A DNA stretch of 64,000 bases from an uncultured Litoreibacter sp. (GCA_947492995.1 CANLOU010000003.1:744001-808000); one strand, 5' to 3'. Shown: positions 30,316 to 39,488, counted from the first letter of the stretch. Program-made: numbers and translations. The notes: a model not told the origin generated them from the sequence alone.

Positions 30316-30332
30316 ATGTGCAATTTACACAT
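30316..30332. promoter_or_regulatory. Second operator-like site ATGTGCAATTTACACAT
   Basis: 15/17 match to the site at 30269-30285; centre-to-centre 47 bp. Confidence 0.6.
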
Positions 30333-30350
30333 TTTGTTTGGAGATGCCTC

Positions 30351-31667
30351 ATGACCCGTAGATTGCCTTTGACTTTGAACCGACGCCTCTGGGCCGGATT
30401 GGCTTTGGTGGGGGCGTTGTCTGCCTGCGAAAGCGGGGGCCTGCGCGAAGAGGCCGTGATGGTCGAGCCCGCCATCGCCGACACCGTAGCAGTTGAAGGC
30501 GCGCCTTTGGCGCTGGAGAGCCCGGCGGAAAGAGCGGTAGTGGTCAAGCGGGTGCCCTCGCGCAGCCCGCGGGCCCCGCGTCGGGGCGTGCTGACGGCGG
30601 GCGACATTGACGACGCGCTGAACCTTGGGGCCTTTGCACGCTATCAGGGCGGGGCGGCAAAACGGCTGAAGCTGCCGCGCACCAACCTGTCGGCCCCGAT
30701 TTTGGCGCGGATCACGGATTTCAACGGCCAGCCTGCGGCGGGCATGCGGGTCACGTTGCGCAAACCCGGCGCGGCGGAGCCGTTCTATAGCGGTTATTCC
30801 GGCGTGGACGGGTTGGTCAGCGTGTTCCCGGCGGCCTACGGGCATGGGCGGCCCGGCAAGGTTGAGCTGCGGACCTTCCCTGAGGGGCAGGGTCAAGCGG
30901 TGACCCGCATGATTGCGACCAACGGCAAGCGGGCCAGCGTGGAGGTAAACACCGATCAGGGGTGGAAACCGGATTTTCTGGATCTGGCCTTTGTTGTCGA
31001 CACCACGGGCAGCATGGCCGACGAGCTGGCTTGGCTGACCAAGGAGCTGAAATCCATCGTGCGCCAAGCCAAGCGGGCCGCGCCCGGCGTTGACATCCGC
31101 TATGGGCTGATTGTGTACCGGGACAGAGGCGACCAATATGTGGTGCGCAATTACGGGTTCACGAAGTCTCAATCCCAGATGCAGAAATGGCTGCGCGCCC
31201 AAAACGCGGGCGGCGGCGGGGATTACCCAGAGGCTGCGGCGCAGGCGCTGGCGGCGGGGGCCGCGCTGAACTGGCGTCGGGGCAAGGGGGAGCGGCTGAT
31301 GTTCCACATTGCCGATGCGCCTGCGCATAAGCGTGACGCGAAGGCCTATCTGAGTGCTGCGCGGAAGGCTGCGGCGCAGGACGTGCAAATTTTCGGGCTG
31401 GGGGCCAGCGGCGTTGGGGCGGAGTCGGAATTTCTGATGCGGCAAGCGTCTGTAGTGTCGAACGGGCGGTATCTTTTCCTGACCGATGACAGCGGCGTGG
31501 GCTACGGCCACGCGGAGCCGACGATCAGTTGCTATCAGGTCTCAAAACTGAATGACCTGATGGTGCGGGTGCTGAAATCGGAGCTGTCTGGCAAGCGGGT
31601 GGAGGCCAAATCCAGCGGCGTCATTCGCCAAGTCGGCAGCTATCGGCGCGGCGTTTGCCTGAATTGA
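30351..31667 (+). CDS. vWA-domain lipoprotein
   Basis: Lipobox LVGALSAC; vWA MIDAS-type DLAFVVDTTGSMADELAWL. Confidence 0.82.
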   Translation: MTRRLPLTLNRRLWAGLALVGALSACESGGLREEAVMVEPAIADTVAVEGAPLALESPAERAVVVKRVPSRSPRAPRRGVLTAGDIDDALNLGAFARYQGGAAKRLKLPRTNLSAPILARITDFNGQPAAGMRVTLRKPGAAEPFYSGYSGVDGLVSVFPAAYGHGRPGKVELRTFPEGQGQAVTRMIATNGKRASVEVNTDQGWKPDFLDLAFVVDTTGSMADELAWLTKELKSIVRQAKRAAPGVDIRYGLIVYRDRGDQYVVRNYGFTKSQSQMQKWLRAQNAGGGGDYPEAAAQALAAGAALNWRRGKGERLMFHIADAPAHKRDAKAYLSAARKAAAQDVQIFGLGASGVGAESEFLMRQASVVSNGRYLFLTDDSGVGYGHAEPTISCYQVSKLNDLMVRVLKSELSGKRVEAKSSGVIRQVGSYRRGVCLN

Positions 31668-31744
31668 GCAGGGTTTGGCCGGTATTGCTGCAGCGCCGCA
31701 CAAGGGGTCTGCAGCGGCACACAGAACTAAACCGAACGGTTCAA

Positions 31745-31853
31745 AAACTTGCGGCTGGCGTGCAAGTTTACGCTGCGGCAGGTCCTTATCTTGAGTTGCA
31801 TGAAAGCGGGGTTCCTTCCCTGACCCCGCTGTTCCCAACTGAAGATAAGGACC
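31745..31853 (+). promoter_or_regulatory. Structured 5' leader covering the Shine-Dalgarno of the 31859 ORF
   Basis: Hairpin AAACTTGC/GCAAGTTT (31745-31769); outer stem GGTCCTTATCTT/AAGATAAGGACC plus AGTTG/CAACT, inner stem AGCGGGGT/ACCCCGCT (31781-31853). Confidence 0.65.
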
Positions 31854-31858
31854 ACATT

Positions 31859-32173
31859 ATGAAAACCCTTTTGATCCCTGCATTTGTTGCTTTGATGGCT
31901 GCCCCCGCTTTTGCTGATGCCGAAGATTTCGGTGAGAAGATGTTGGCGCAGAATGGCGACAACTCGACCGAGCAGACCATGGTGGTTGCCAAGCAAGCGC
32001 TGAGCGGCGACGACTTGGACGACCGCATCATGACTGGCGGCCCTGAGATCGTCTCGCGTGCGGGCGGTAGCATCAGTGCCGGACATCAGGCGCTGGCCGA
32101 CGCGATGGGCGTGAACGCATCTGACTTCACCGTCGCGGAATTGTCGGCAATGTTTATCGGCAAATACGACTAA
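31859..32173 (+). CDS. Small secreted protein of unknown function
   Basis: MKTLLIPAFVALMAAPAFADAEDFGEKMLAQNG...; signal peptide; SD AAGG 8 nt upstream. Confidence 0.75.
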   Translation: MKTLLIPAFVALMAAPAFADAEDFGEKMLAQNGDNSTEQTMVVAKQALSGDDLDDRIMTGGPEIVSRAGGSISAGHQALADAMGVNASDFTVAELSAMFIGKYD

Positions 32174-32196
32174 GCCCTGCAGGCTTGGACTGTCTG

Positions 32197-32227
32197 GGCC
32201 AGCGGGGGAAACCTCGCTGGCCTTTTT
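32197..32227 (+). terminator. Rho-independent terminator
   Basis: GGCCAGCGGGGGAAACCTCGCTGGCC followed by TTTTT. Confidence 0.85.
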
Positions 32228-32236
32228 CGTGGGCTG

Positions 32237-33091
32237 TTATGGCCGGAGGTTGGAGCGGTATTTGCCGGGGGTCGCGCCGTAGCTGGCGCGAAATGCGCGG
32301 GAGAAATGCGCCTGATCGGAGAAGCCGCAGCGTACCGCGATTTCGCCCAAGGACAGGCGGCCGTCTTGCAGGTGGATGCGGGCGGCGCGCAGGCGGACCT
32401 GTTTGACGAAGGCCATTGGCGACTGTCCGGTGCGTGTTTTGAATTTGCGGGCGAAGGTCGCCTCGCTCATCCCCGCGATGGCGGCGAGGGAGGCAGGAGT
32501 GATCTTGTGCTCCAGTCGCGCCTCTATGTGGTCGATGACCGCGCTGTAGGTTTTCAGATCGAAGGTGCCCGCGGGGCCCGGGTCGTGGATGCCGTAGTTG
32601 CGCACCATATTGACAAGGAACACACGGGCCAGCGCGTCAAAGAGGACATCCGCCCCGACATCTTGGCGCAAGGAGGCGCCGTGCAGGTGATGCGCGGCCT
32701 TGGCCAATGCGGGGTCGTTGATGACCACCTCGTTTTCCAGCGTGTTGCCGGTGAGAAGCAGCCGCATGTCCAGCTCGATGAAACGCTGCAGCGCCTCGGG
32801 GTTGAGCCAGATCAGGATGACTTTGGCGGGGTCGAACCATTCCCACGTCACATCGCTGCCCTGCGGGGCCAGCGCGATGTCGCCCTTGTTCAGCGTGTAG
32901 TGATGGGTGACGCCGTCGCGGATGGAGGCCGCGCGGATGGGCGCAAATTGCGCAGGCACCACGAGGCAATGCTGGTGTTCGGTATCGGCTTTGCGGCGAC
33001 CGGGGCCGCCCTCGCAATAGCTGAAGCGCAGCACCCCGTTGGCCGCAGTAACGGACGGGGTGGGGTGGTCAGATGGCGCGTGGCGTCCCAT
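32237..33091 (-). CDS. AraC-family transcriptional regulator
   Basis: C-terminal double HTH: SLAAIAGMSEATFARKFKTRTGQSPMAFVKQVRLRAARIHLQ...EIAVRCGFSDQAHFSRAFRASYGATPGKYR. Confidence 0.92.
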   Translation of the reverse strand: MGRHAPSDHPTPSVTAANGVLRFSYCEGGPGRRKADTEHQHCLVVPAQFAPIRAASIRDGVTHHYTLNKGDIALAPQGSDVTWEWFDPAKVILIWLNPEALQRFIELDMRLLLTGNTLENEVVINDPALAKAAHHLHGASLRQDVGADVLFDALARVFLVNMVRNYGIHDPGPAGTFDLKTYSAVIDHIEARLEHKITPASLAAIAGMSEATFARKFKTRTGQSPMAFVKQVRLRAARIHLQDGRLSLGEIAVRCGFSDQAHFSRAFRASYGATPGKYRSNLRP

Positions 33092-33288
33092 GTTGGTCTG
33101 TTCCTCGATTGAACCGGAAATTGGTCACTCGGAAATCTTGCGGCCTTCTTGTGCTTCTAACGGCGTGGGGCTGCGTTTCTGTCGATATTAAATATGAACC
33201 GTATGGTTCACTTGTTATCAAAAGATGGGGAGGGGGGCTTGTCGGTTCAAGTAAGGATTATGCGCATCGGCGGATTGTTTCCGCACAG

Positions 33289-34800
33289 CTATTCATCAAT
33301 TGGCGCACCACCCTCTTCGGTGCGTTTGGCGATGAAGGCGTCAATCGCCTCCATCCGGTCCTGAGGGAAGGCGGGCGGCGTGAAGTCCCTGAGCTTTTGC
33401 TGCCAGATTTCATGCGCCCGCTGGGTGGCGGTTTTGCTGCCGTTTTCGGCCCATTGGCCGAAGTTGGACAGGTCCGACAGGAAGGGGCTGTAGAACGCGT
33501 CCTGATAGCGCTCCATCGTCTGGGTGGTTTCGAAGAAATGCCCGCCGGGCTGCACCTGCGCGATGGCGTCGAACCCGATATGGGCGTCGTCCACAGGGAC
33601 GTCTTGCATGGCCTCGGCCAGCCCTTGCAGGATTTCGCAGTCGATCACCCATTTCTCGTAGCTGACGGTCAGCCCGCCTTCGAGCCAGCCCGCCGCGTGG
33701 TAGATCACGTGGGAATGGCCCATGAGCGCGCCCATCAGCCCCATCATGTTCTCGTAGGTGGACTGCGCGTCTGGGGCGTTGGAGGCGCTGCCTGCCCCGG
33801 AGCGCCACGGGATGTTGAGGAGGCGGGCCAGCTGCCCCGCGCCTATGTTGGTTTTAAAATGCTCGGGCGTGCCGAACGCGGGCGCGCCGGATTTCATGTC
33901 CACGTTGGAGGAGAAGGCCCCGTAGATGACGGGGACCCCGGGTTTGAAGATTTGGGCCAGCGTGATGCCGGCCAGCGCCTCGGCGTGGGACAGGGTCAGG
34001 GCGCCCGCGATGGTGATGGGGGCCATGGCGCCGGACAGGCAGAACGGCGTCATCACGATGGGTTGCCCGTAGGTGGCAAAGTCGATGATGCCGCGGGTCA
34101 TGGGGATGTCGAGCTGGCGCGGGGAGTTGGAGTTGATGACGGTTTGGGTCAGCAGGTGATTGGGCAGGTCCTCGATGTCGATGCCGCGGGCCAGCGCCAG
34201 CATCTCGAACCCGTCGACCACTTGGCGGTGGCCACGCGCGTAGATGAAGGGCAGCTTGTCGGAAAGTTCCAGCTGAGCGCGCATGGTGGCGTAGTGCCGG
34301 ATATGGACGGGGATGTCTTGGGGCTCAATGGACGAGGACAGCTTGGCGATGACGTCCCATTCCTGAGACAGCTTCATCAGGTCGCGGAAGCTGGCCATGT
34401 CGCCGGGGCGGCGACCCCGGGTCATATCGGTCACGTTGGGGCAGCCGCCCGAGGGCGAAAAGTTCACGTGGGTGCCGCCCATGTGGATGGTGCGTTTGGG
34501 GTTGTCGGTGCGCAGGCTGAAGCTGGAAGGGGCCTTGGCCACGTGTTGTGCGACCATGTCCGGCTCCATGAACACCATCATGGTGTCCTCATCGACCTTT
34601 GCGCCTGCCTGTTTGAACAAGGTGCGGCCTTCGGGCAGCAGCACCTTGATGCCCAGTTCGGCTAGGACACGGAGGCTTGAGGCATGGATATGGGCCAGCT
34701 GGTCGGCGCTGAAGACCTCCGCTTGTGGGAAGCGGTTGCGCAGCTGGGTGTAGTTGGTTGCGCGTGAGGTGGTTGGCTTAGAACGAGCACGGCGGGCCAT
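33289..34800 (-). CDS. MttB-superfamily (trimethylamine methyltransferase-like) protein, non-pyrrolysine type
   Basis: About 503 aa; HASSLRVLAELGIKVLLPEGRTLFKQAGAKVD...; FLSGAMAPITIAGAL-type region; no in-frame TAG. Confidence 0.82.
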   Translation of the reverse strand: MARRARSKPTTSRATNYTQLRNRFPQAEVFSADQLAHIHASSLRVLAELGIKVLLPEGRTLFKQAGAKVDEDTMMVFMEPDMVAQHVAKAPSSFSLRTDNPKRTIHMGGTHVNFSPSGGCPNVTDMTRGRRPGDMASFRDLMKLSQEWDVIAKLSSSIEPQDIPVHIRHYATMRAQLELSDKLPFIYARGHRQVVDGFEMLALARGIDIEDLPNHLLTQTVINSNSPRQLDIPMTRGIIDFATYGQPIVMTPFCLSGAMAPITIAGALTLSHAEALAGITLAQIFKPGVPVIYGAFSSNVDMKSGAPAFGTPEHFKTNIGAGQLARLLNIPWRSGAGSASNAPDAQSTYENMMGLMGALMGHSHVIYHAAGWLEGGLTVSYEKWVIDCEILQGLAEAMQDVPVDDAHIGFDAIAQVQPGGHFFETTQTMERYQDAFYSPFLSDLSNFGQWAENGSKTATQRAHEIWQQKLRDFTPPAFPQDRMEAIDAFIAKRTEEGGAPIDE

Positions 34801-34886
34801 GTGGTGATCCTTGTGAGGTGGGATCACGGTAGCGGGGTTTGGGCGGAATGGAAGGGGACAGATGCGGGCGTGAAGGCGCGAAACGG

Positions 34887-34932
34887 GTGTATTGAAAGTG
34901 TATTTATTTCGTATTGATTGCGTATGTATTTG
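34887..34932. repeat. Degenerate 11-13-bp GTGTATT-type repeats
   Basis: GTGTATTGAAA GTGTATTTATTTC GTATTGATTGC GTATGTATTTGC; 3' of TPR paralog B, similar to 27044-27076. Confidence 0.45.
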
Positions 34933-34944
34933 CGGCAGGGGGCC

Positions 34945-36963
34945 TCAGCCGTCAAGGGCGGCGATTTTGGCGAGGATGCGGTCGCGGACGCGGGTGGCTT
35001 TGGCATGATTGAAGGACATGTGGTCGGGGTCGAAAATGGTGAGTGACGCATCGACATAGTTCAGCGCTGTCTGCAGATGCGGATGCGGGTTTTCGGTGGC
35101 TTTGTGATCGGCAATCGCTTCCTCCGCCAATGCGAGGTTTTCTTGTGTCATGGCCCAGTCCACCGGATGGTCCGCCCTGGTGCGGACGGTCAGCGCGTCG
35201 CGATAGGCGGTGACGGCCTCTGCCAGCAGGGCGGTGCCGTCCAGCCCGTCGGTGCGGGTGCCTTGGTCTTGGAGGGCATTGGCGAGGTTCTGTGTGGTAT
35301 CGGCCCAGTGCACTGGGTGGTCCGCTTTGGTGCGGACGGTCAGCGCGTCGCGATAGGCGGAGACGGCCTCTGCCAGCAGGGCGGTGCCGTCTGGCCCGTC
35401 GGTGCGGGTGCCTTGGTTTTTGAGGGCAATGGCCAGGTTCTGGGTGGTCGTGGCCCAGTGCACCGGATGGTCGGATTTGGTGCGGACGGTCAGCGCGTCG
35501 CGATAGGCGGTGACGGCCTCTGCCAGCAAAGCGGTGCCGTCTGGCCCGTCGGAGCGGATGCCTTGGGTTTGGAGGGCTTGGGCAAGGTTCTGTGTGGTCA
35601 TGGCCCAGTCCACTGGATGGTCCGCTTTGGTGAAGATGGTTAGTGCGTTGTGATAGGCGGAGACGGCCTCTGCCAGCAGGGCGGTGCCGTCCGGCCCGTC
35701 GGTACGGGTGCCTTGGGTTTGGAGGGTAGTGGCGAGGTTCTGGGTGGTCATGGCCCAGTCCACGGGGTGCTCCGCTTTGGTGCGGACGGTCAGCGCGTCG
35801 CGATAGGCGGTGACGGCCTCTACCAGCAGGGCGGTGCCGTCCGGTCCAGCCGTGCGGATGCCTTGGTTTTGGAGGGCAATGGCTTCTGCGTTCTTTGCTT
35901 CTGCCCATAGAAGAGAGCTTTCCGGCGTCAACGAGATAGCTGTGCGCAGCATGGCTTGGGAAAGGGCCAGCCCTGTCCCGCCGAAGCGCAGGCCATGCGC
36001 ATAGAAAAGATCTTCGTATTTCAGTCGTCTACGGGCTGGCTCAAGCGGGTCTAGGGTGGCGAAGCTATCTGCAACTGCGCTGAGAAGGTCGAAGGCGTCT
36101 GAAATACGACCTCGCAGGATCAGGATCTCGGCTTTTTGTTCGTCGAGTTCGGCGTTTGCTTCTAATGCGGGGCGGAGGGTCTCTTGCTTCACAATCTCGC
36201 GTGCGTCATCCAGCCGTTCCTCTGCCTCGTCCAGACGGAGGTCATTGATGAGCGCATCGACCTCGGCGCGTACATTCGCGAGGCGCGGCAGGGTTGGGGG
36301 CAGGTCTTCGCGGTCTTGCTTGAGCCGTGCGATATCTTCCGCCTTGGCTTGCAGGAACGACATGAGTTGGAAGTCGGTTGCGGTGTCGTCTGGCGCGTCG
36401 TCGAAAAACTGTGCCGCCTCGCGCAATTGAGCGCTTGATGATTGCGTCGGGTTGCTGAGCGTTGCTTTGAAGGCTTCCAACATTTCGCGGTAAAGCGCGG
36501 GCTGGAGGGCCGCGAAAAGCCCCGTGTCATTGCACGCCTTGGTCAGGAGGGGCTTATAGATGCGTTCAAAGGCATCCTGAATGTCGTCGCGCCGATAGTC
36601 CTTTTCTTCGGAGTTTTTAAATCTGGTGCGCAGGTTTCTAAGGATATCGCGCGGGTTCAGGCCACACTGAACGAATTCGTCCGGTTGGGACAGCGCATGG
36701 TCCAACATTTGCGGGAGAAGCTCACGTGCATCGATGGGCTTGTCATAGGCTTTGGTGGCGAGCAGCTCTTTGAAGTCGCGGTCAATTTGTTTTGCGAGTT
36801 TGGCAAGGCCGGGATGGTCGGTGAAGAATTTATTGCGCGCCTCTATCGCGGCGTCGAGCGAGAGCGCCGTTGCCGCGATCCCGCTGGGGTCCACGCAAAA
36901 CGCGATTGCTGAAACGACGAGCTTGCCGGTTTCGGCTTTTCCGAGAAATGTGTTCAGCACCAA
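34945..36963 (-). CDS. Tetratricopeptide repeat protein with a distinct helical N-terminal domain (paralog B)
   Basis: C-terminal units nearly identical to paralog A (AEAVTAYRDALTVRTKADHPVxWAxTTQNLA); N-terminus MVLNTFLGKAETGKLVVSAIAFCVDPSGIAATALSLDAAIEARNKFFTDHPGL... unrelated to paralog A. Confidence 0.85.
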   Translation of the reverse strand: MVLNTFLGKAETGKLVVSAIAFCVDPSGIAATALSLDAAIEARNKFFTDHPGLAKLAKQIDRDFKELLATKAYDKPIDARELLPQMLDHALSQPDEFVQCGLNPRDILRNLRTRFKNSEEKDYRRDDIQDAFERIYKPLLTKACNDTGLFAALQPALYREMLEAFKATLSNPTQSSSAQLREAAQFFDDAPDDTATDFQLMSFLQAKAEDIARLKQDREDLPPTLPRLANVRAEVDALINDLRLDEAEERLDDAREIVKQETLRPALEANAELDEQKAEILILRGRISDAFDLLSAVADSFATLDPLEPARRRLKYEDLFYAHGLRFGGTGLALSQAMLRTAISLTPESSLLWAEAKNAEAIALQNQGIRTAGPDGTALLVEAVTAYRDALTVRTKAEHPVDWAMTTQNLATTLQTQGTRTDGPDGTALLAEAVSAYHNALTIFTKADHPVDWAMTTQNLAQALQTQGIRSDGPDGTALLAEAVTAYRDALTVRTKSDHPVHWATTTQNLAIALKNQGTRTDGPDGTALLAEAVSAYRDALTVRTKADHPVHWADTTQNLANALQDQGTRTDGLDGTALLAEAVTAYRDALTVRTRADHPVDWAMTQENLALAEEAIADHKATENPHPHLQTALNYVDASLTIFDPDHMSFNHAKATRVRDRILAKIAALDG
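35160..35870 (-). repeat. About five 150-bp in-frame tandem repeats within TPR paralog B
   Basis: Core recurs at 35191, 35341, 35491, 35641, 35791 (exact 150-bp spacing). Confidence 0.9.
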
Positions 36964-37045
36964 TGCGACCTTTCAACAATTTGGAAAGGTTATGGGCGGA
37001 TGTGAAGGGTGTCTAGATGGTCTTGAGTGGCATTGTTTTGTGTGT

Positions 37046-37170
37046 GGGATGGGCTGGACGACGCGCGGCTGCGCCGACGCCCCGCCCGCCATCCCGTTTG
37101 GGGTAATGTGGAGAGGTGGTGCCGCTCTCGGCGCGTTTTCGGATAGGGAAAACACGCCTGCCGCGCACTC
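37046..37170. repeat. Dispersed structured repeat, copy 2
   Basis: GGGATGGGCTGGACGACGCGCGGCTGCGCCGACGCCCCGCCCGCCATCCC...GGTGCCGCTCTCGGCGCGTTTTC..GAAAACACGCCTGCCGCGCACT. Confidence 0.75.
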
Positions 37171-37184
37171 AATCCCGAAGCCGT

Positions 37185-38699
37185 TTATGAGTTTAGTTTC
37201 TTTGAAACTAACTCATTGACGGCTTTGGGATTGGCTTTCCCCCCAGTCGCCTTCATCACCTGGCCTACAAACCAGCCCGCCAGCTTGGGGTTTTCCTTGG
37301 CCTTGGCGACTTGGTCGGGGTTATCGGCGATGATCTGATCCACAGCAGCCTCGATCGCGCCGGTATCTGTGACCTGCTTCATGCCACGCGCTTCGACGAT
37401 CTCGGCGGGGTCGCCGCCCTCAGAGTAGACGATCTCGAACAGGTCCTTGGCGATCTTGCCGGAGATGGCGTCTGAGGTAATCAGGTCGATGATTCCGCCC
37501 AGCTGCGCGGGGGTGACGGGGCTGTCCGTGATGGCTTTGTCGTCGTCTTTTTTGAGGCGACCAAAGAGTTCGTTGATGACCCAGTTGGCGGCAAGTTTGC
37601 CGTCGCGGCCGTCAGCCACCTGTTCGAAATAGGCAGCGTTGGTGGTGTCGGCTGTCAAAACGCTGGCGTCATATTCGGACAGGCCAAAATCGCCCATGAA
37701 GCGCGCGCGCTTGGCGTCGGGCAGTTCGGGCAGACCCTTGGCGATGTCGTCGACCCAATCCTGTTCGATCTCCAACGGCAGCAGGTCGGGGCAGGGGAAG
37801 TAGCGGTAGTCGTGGGCTTCTTCCTTGGACCGCATGGAGCGGGTTTCGCCCTTGTCGGGGTCATAAAGGCGGGTTTCCTGATCGACCGTGCCGCCTGCTT
37901 CCACGATGGCGATTTGGCGCTTGGCCTCGACCTCGATGGCTTGTTGGATGAAGCGCAGCGAGTTCATGTTCTTGATCTCGCACCGCGTGCCGAGATGGGA
38001 GAAATCCTGCGTCTCCTGATATTTTTCATAGGCGCCGGGCAGGCAGATGGAGACGTTCACATCGGCCCGCAGGTTGCCGTTTTGCATGTTGCCGTCGCAG
38101 GTGCCCAGGTAGCGCATGATCTGGCGCAGCTTGGAGACATAGGCGGCGGCCTCTTCGGGGCCGCGGATGTCGGGGCGGGAGACGATCTCCATCAGGGCGA
38201 CGCCGGTGCGGTTGAGGTCCACGAAGGACATGGTCGGGTCCATGTCGTGGATGGATTTGCCCGCGTCTTGTTCAAGGTGGATGCGTTCAATGCGGACGGT
38301 GCGGGCGATGCCCGGCTCCATGTCCACATGCACCTCTCCCTCGCCCACGATGGGGTGGTAGAGCTGGCTGATTTGGTAGCCCTGGGGCAGGTCGGGGTAG
38401 AAGTAGTTTTTGCGGTCAAAGGCGGAATAGAGGTTGATGTCGGCCTTCAGGCCCAGCCCCGTGCGCACGGCTTGGGCCACGCATTCCTCGTTGATGACGG
38501 GCAGCATGCCGGGCATGCCCGCGTCCACGAAAGCCACGTTGGAATTGGGTTCGGCGCCAAATTGGGTGGAGGCGCCGGAGAACAGCTTGGCGTTGGTGGC
38601 GACCTGCGCGTGGACCTCCAGGCCGATGACCAGTTCCCAGTCATGCTTTGCGCCTGCGATCACTTTGGGTTTCGGGGTCTCGTAGGTGAGGTCCAGCAT
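37185..38699 (-). CDS. gatB: Asp-tRNA(Asn)/Glu-tRNA(Gln) amidotransferase subunit B
   Basis: [24 protein letters not shown]...; full-length GatB/YqeY architecture. Confidence 0.97.
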   Translation of the reverse strand: MLDLTYETPKPKVIAGAKHDWELVIGLEVHAQVATNAKLFSGASTQFGAEPNSNVAFVDAGMPGMLPVINEECVAQAVRTGLGLKADINLYSAFDRKNYFYPDLPQGYQISQLYHPIVGEGEVHVDMEPGIARTVRIERIHLEQDAGKSIHDMDPTMSFVDLNRTGVALMEIVSRPDIRGPEEAAAYVSKLRQIMRYLGTCDGNMQNGNLRADVNVSICLPGAYEKYQETQDFSHLGTRCEIKNMNSLRFIQQAIEVEAKRQIAIVEAGGTVDQETRLYDPDKGETRSMRSKEEAHDYRYFPCPDLLPLEIEQDWVDDIAKGLPELPDAKRARFMGDFGLSEYDASVLTADTTNAAYFEQVADGRDGKLAANWVINELFGRLKKDDDKAITDSPVTPAQLGGIIDLITSDAISGKIAKDLFEIVYSEGGDPAEIVEARGMKQVTDTGAIEAAVDQIIADNPDQVAKAKENPKLAGWFVGQVMKATGGKANPKAVNELVSKKLNS

Positions 38700-38763
38700 G
38701 GGGTGTGCTCCGTCGCGTGTGTAACAGCCTGCTTGTATGGGAGCGCTGGGGGGCGGGCAAGCG

Positions 38764-39351
38764 CTATCCGGTCAGCTTGTAAAGGTCGTAGCCAATGTCG
38801 CCGGTCCACCGCCATGCGGCCAGCAGGGGTTGGTCATGGGTGACGCTGGCATGTGGCGCCATGGACGGGTGGAAGATGATGTCGCCTGTTTTGCGGGGGG
38901 TGGTGGTGTCGAAGCAGCGCCAGTCAGCCGCGCCCGCGACCATGATGAAGGTCTCCTCCGCGGCATGAACCCGCGTGACATAGTCGAGGCCGGCCTGCTG
39001 GAAGAAGAACCCGACGCGCAGGTGGTCGCAGGGCAGCATCGCGTTGCGACCAATGATTTCGGTGGTCAGCATGTGGCGGGCGATGTCTTCGCGGATGCGC
39101 CCATCGGCGAGGCCGGAATAGTGCCAGTCGAGGCTGAGGATCGTGTCCTTCAGCGCGGCGGCTTGCGGGTTTGGCGCGTGCTCAAAGACCTGCGCCAGCG
39201 CCGAGGTGTCAACGGGCGGCTCAAGGTTGACAAGGGGCGGGTTGGTTGCCGCGATTTCTGTCAGCGCCTTGGCGGCGGCGTCACCGCCGGGGCGGTTTTC
39301 GGCGGCAAAGAGTGTGGATAAAAAGGTCAGCAACGCGGACATATCAGCCAT
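38764..39351 (-). CDS. Cupin protein of the DMSP-lyase-like family
   Basis: [67 protein letters not shown]. Confidence 0.6.
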   Translation of the reverse strand: MADMSALLTFLSTLFAAENRPGGDAAAKALTEIAATNPPLVNLEPPVDTSALAQVFEHAPNPQAAALKDTILSLDWHYSGLADGRIREDIARHMLTTEIIGRNAMLPCDHLRVGFFFQQAGLDYVTRVHAAEETFIMVAGAADWRCFDTTTPRKTGDIIFHPSMAPHASVTHDQPLLAAWRWTGDIGYDLYKLTG

Positions 39352-39488
39352 GGGGGCCTCCCGGATTGGTGCTTGATATGAGGCGAGTTAAGGCCAAGAC
39401 GGCGGGTTGTTGCGCGTCTGGAAACGACACAGGTAGATTTTCGACAAATTTGTTGTCAGGCCCAGCCTGATCTGTTTTTTTGCCCGCC

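Noticed and set aside
33073-34665. 530-aa + strand ORF opposite the MttB-like gene
   Set aside because: Shadow ORF; Gly/Val/His-rich composition typical of a reversed high-GC frame
33289-34800. Pyrrolysine-containing TMA methyltransferase
   Set aside because: ORF is continuous without an in-frame TAG and no pyl genes are visible
29521-36963. Accessory region as a prophage or ICE
   Set aside because: No integrase, transposase, tRNA boundary or phage structural genes seen; only repeats and a modular gene pair
37812-38843. 343-aa + strand ORF opposite gatB
   Set aside because: Shadow ORF; gatB on the - strand is unambiguous
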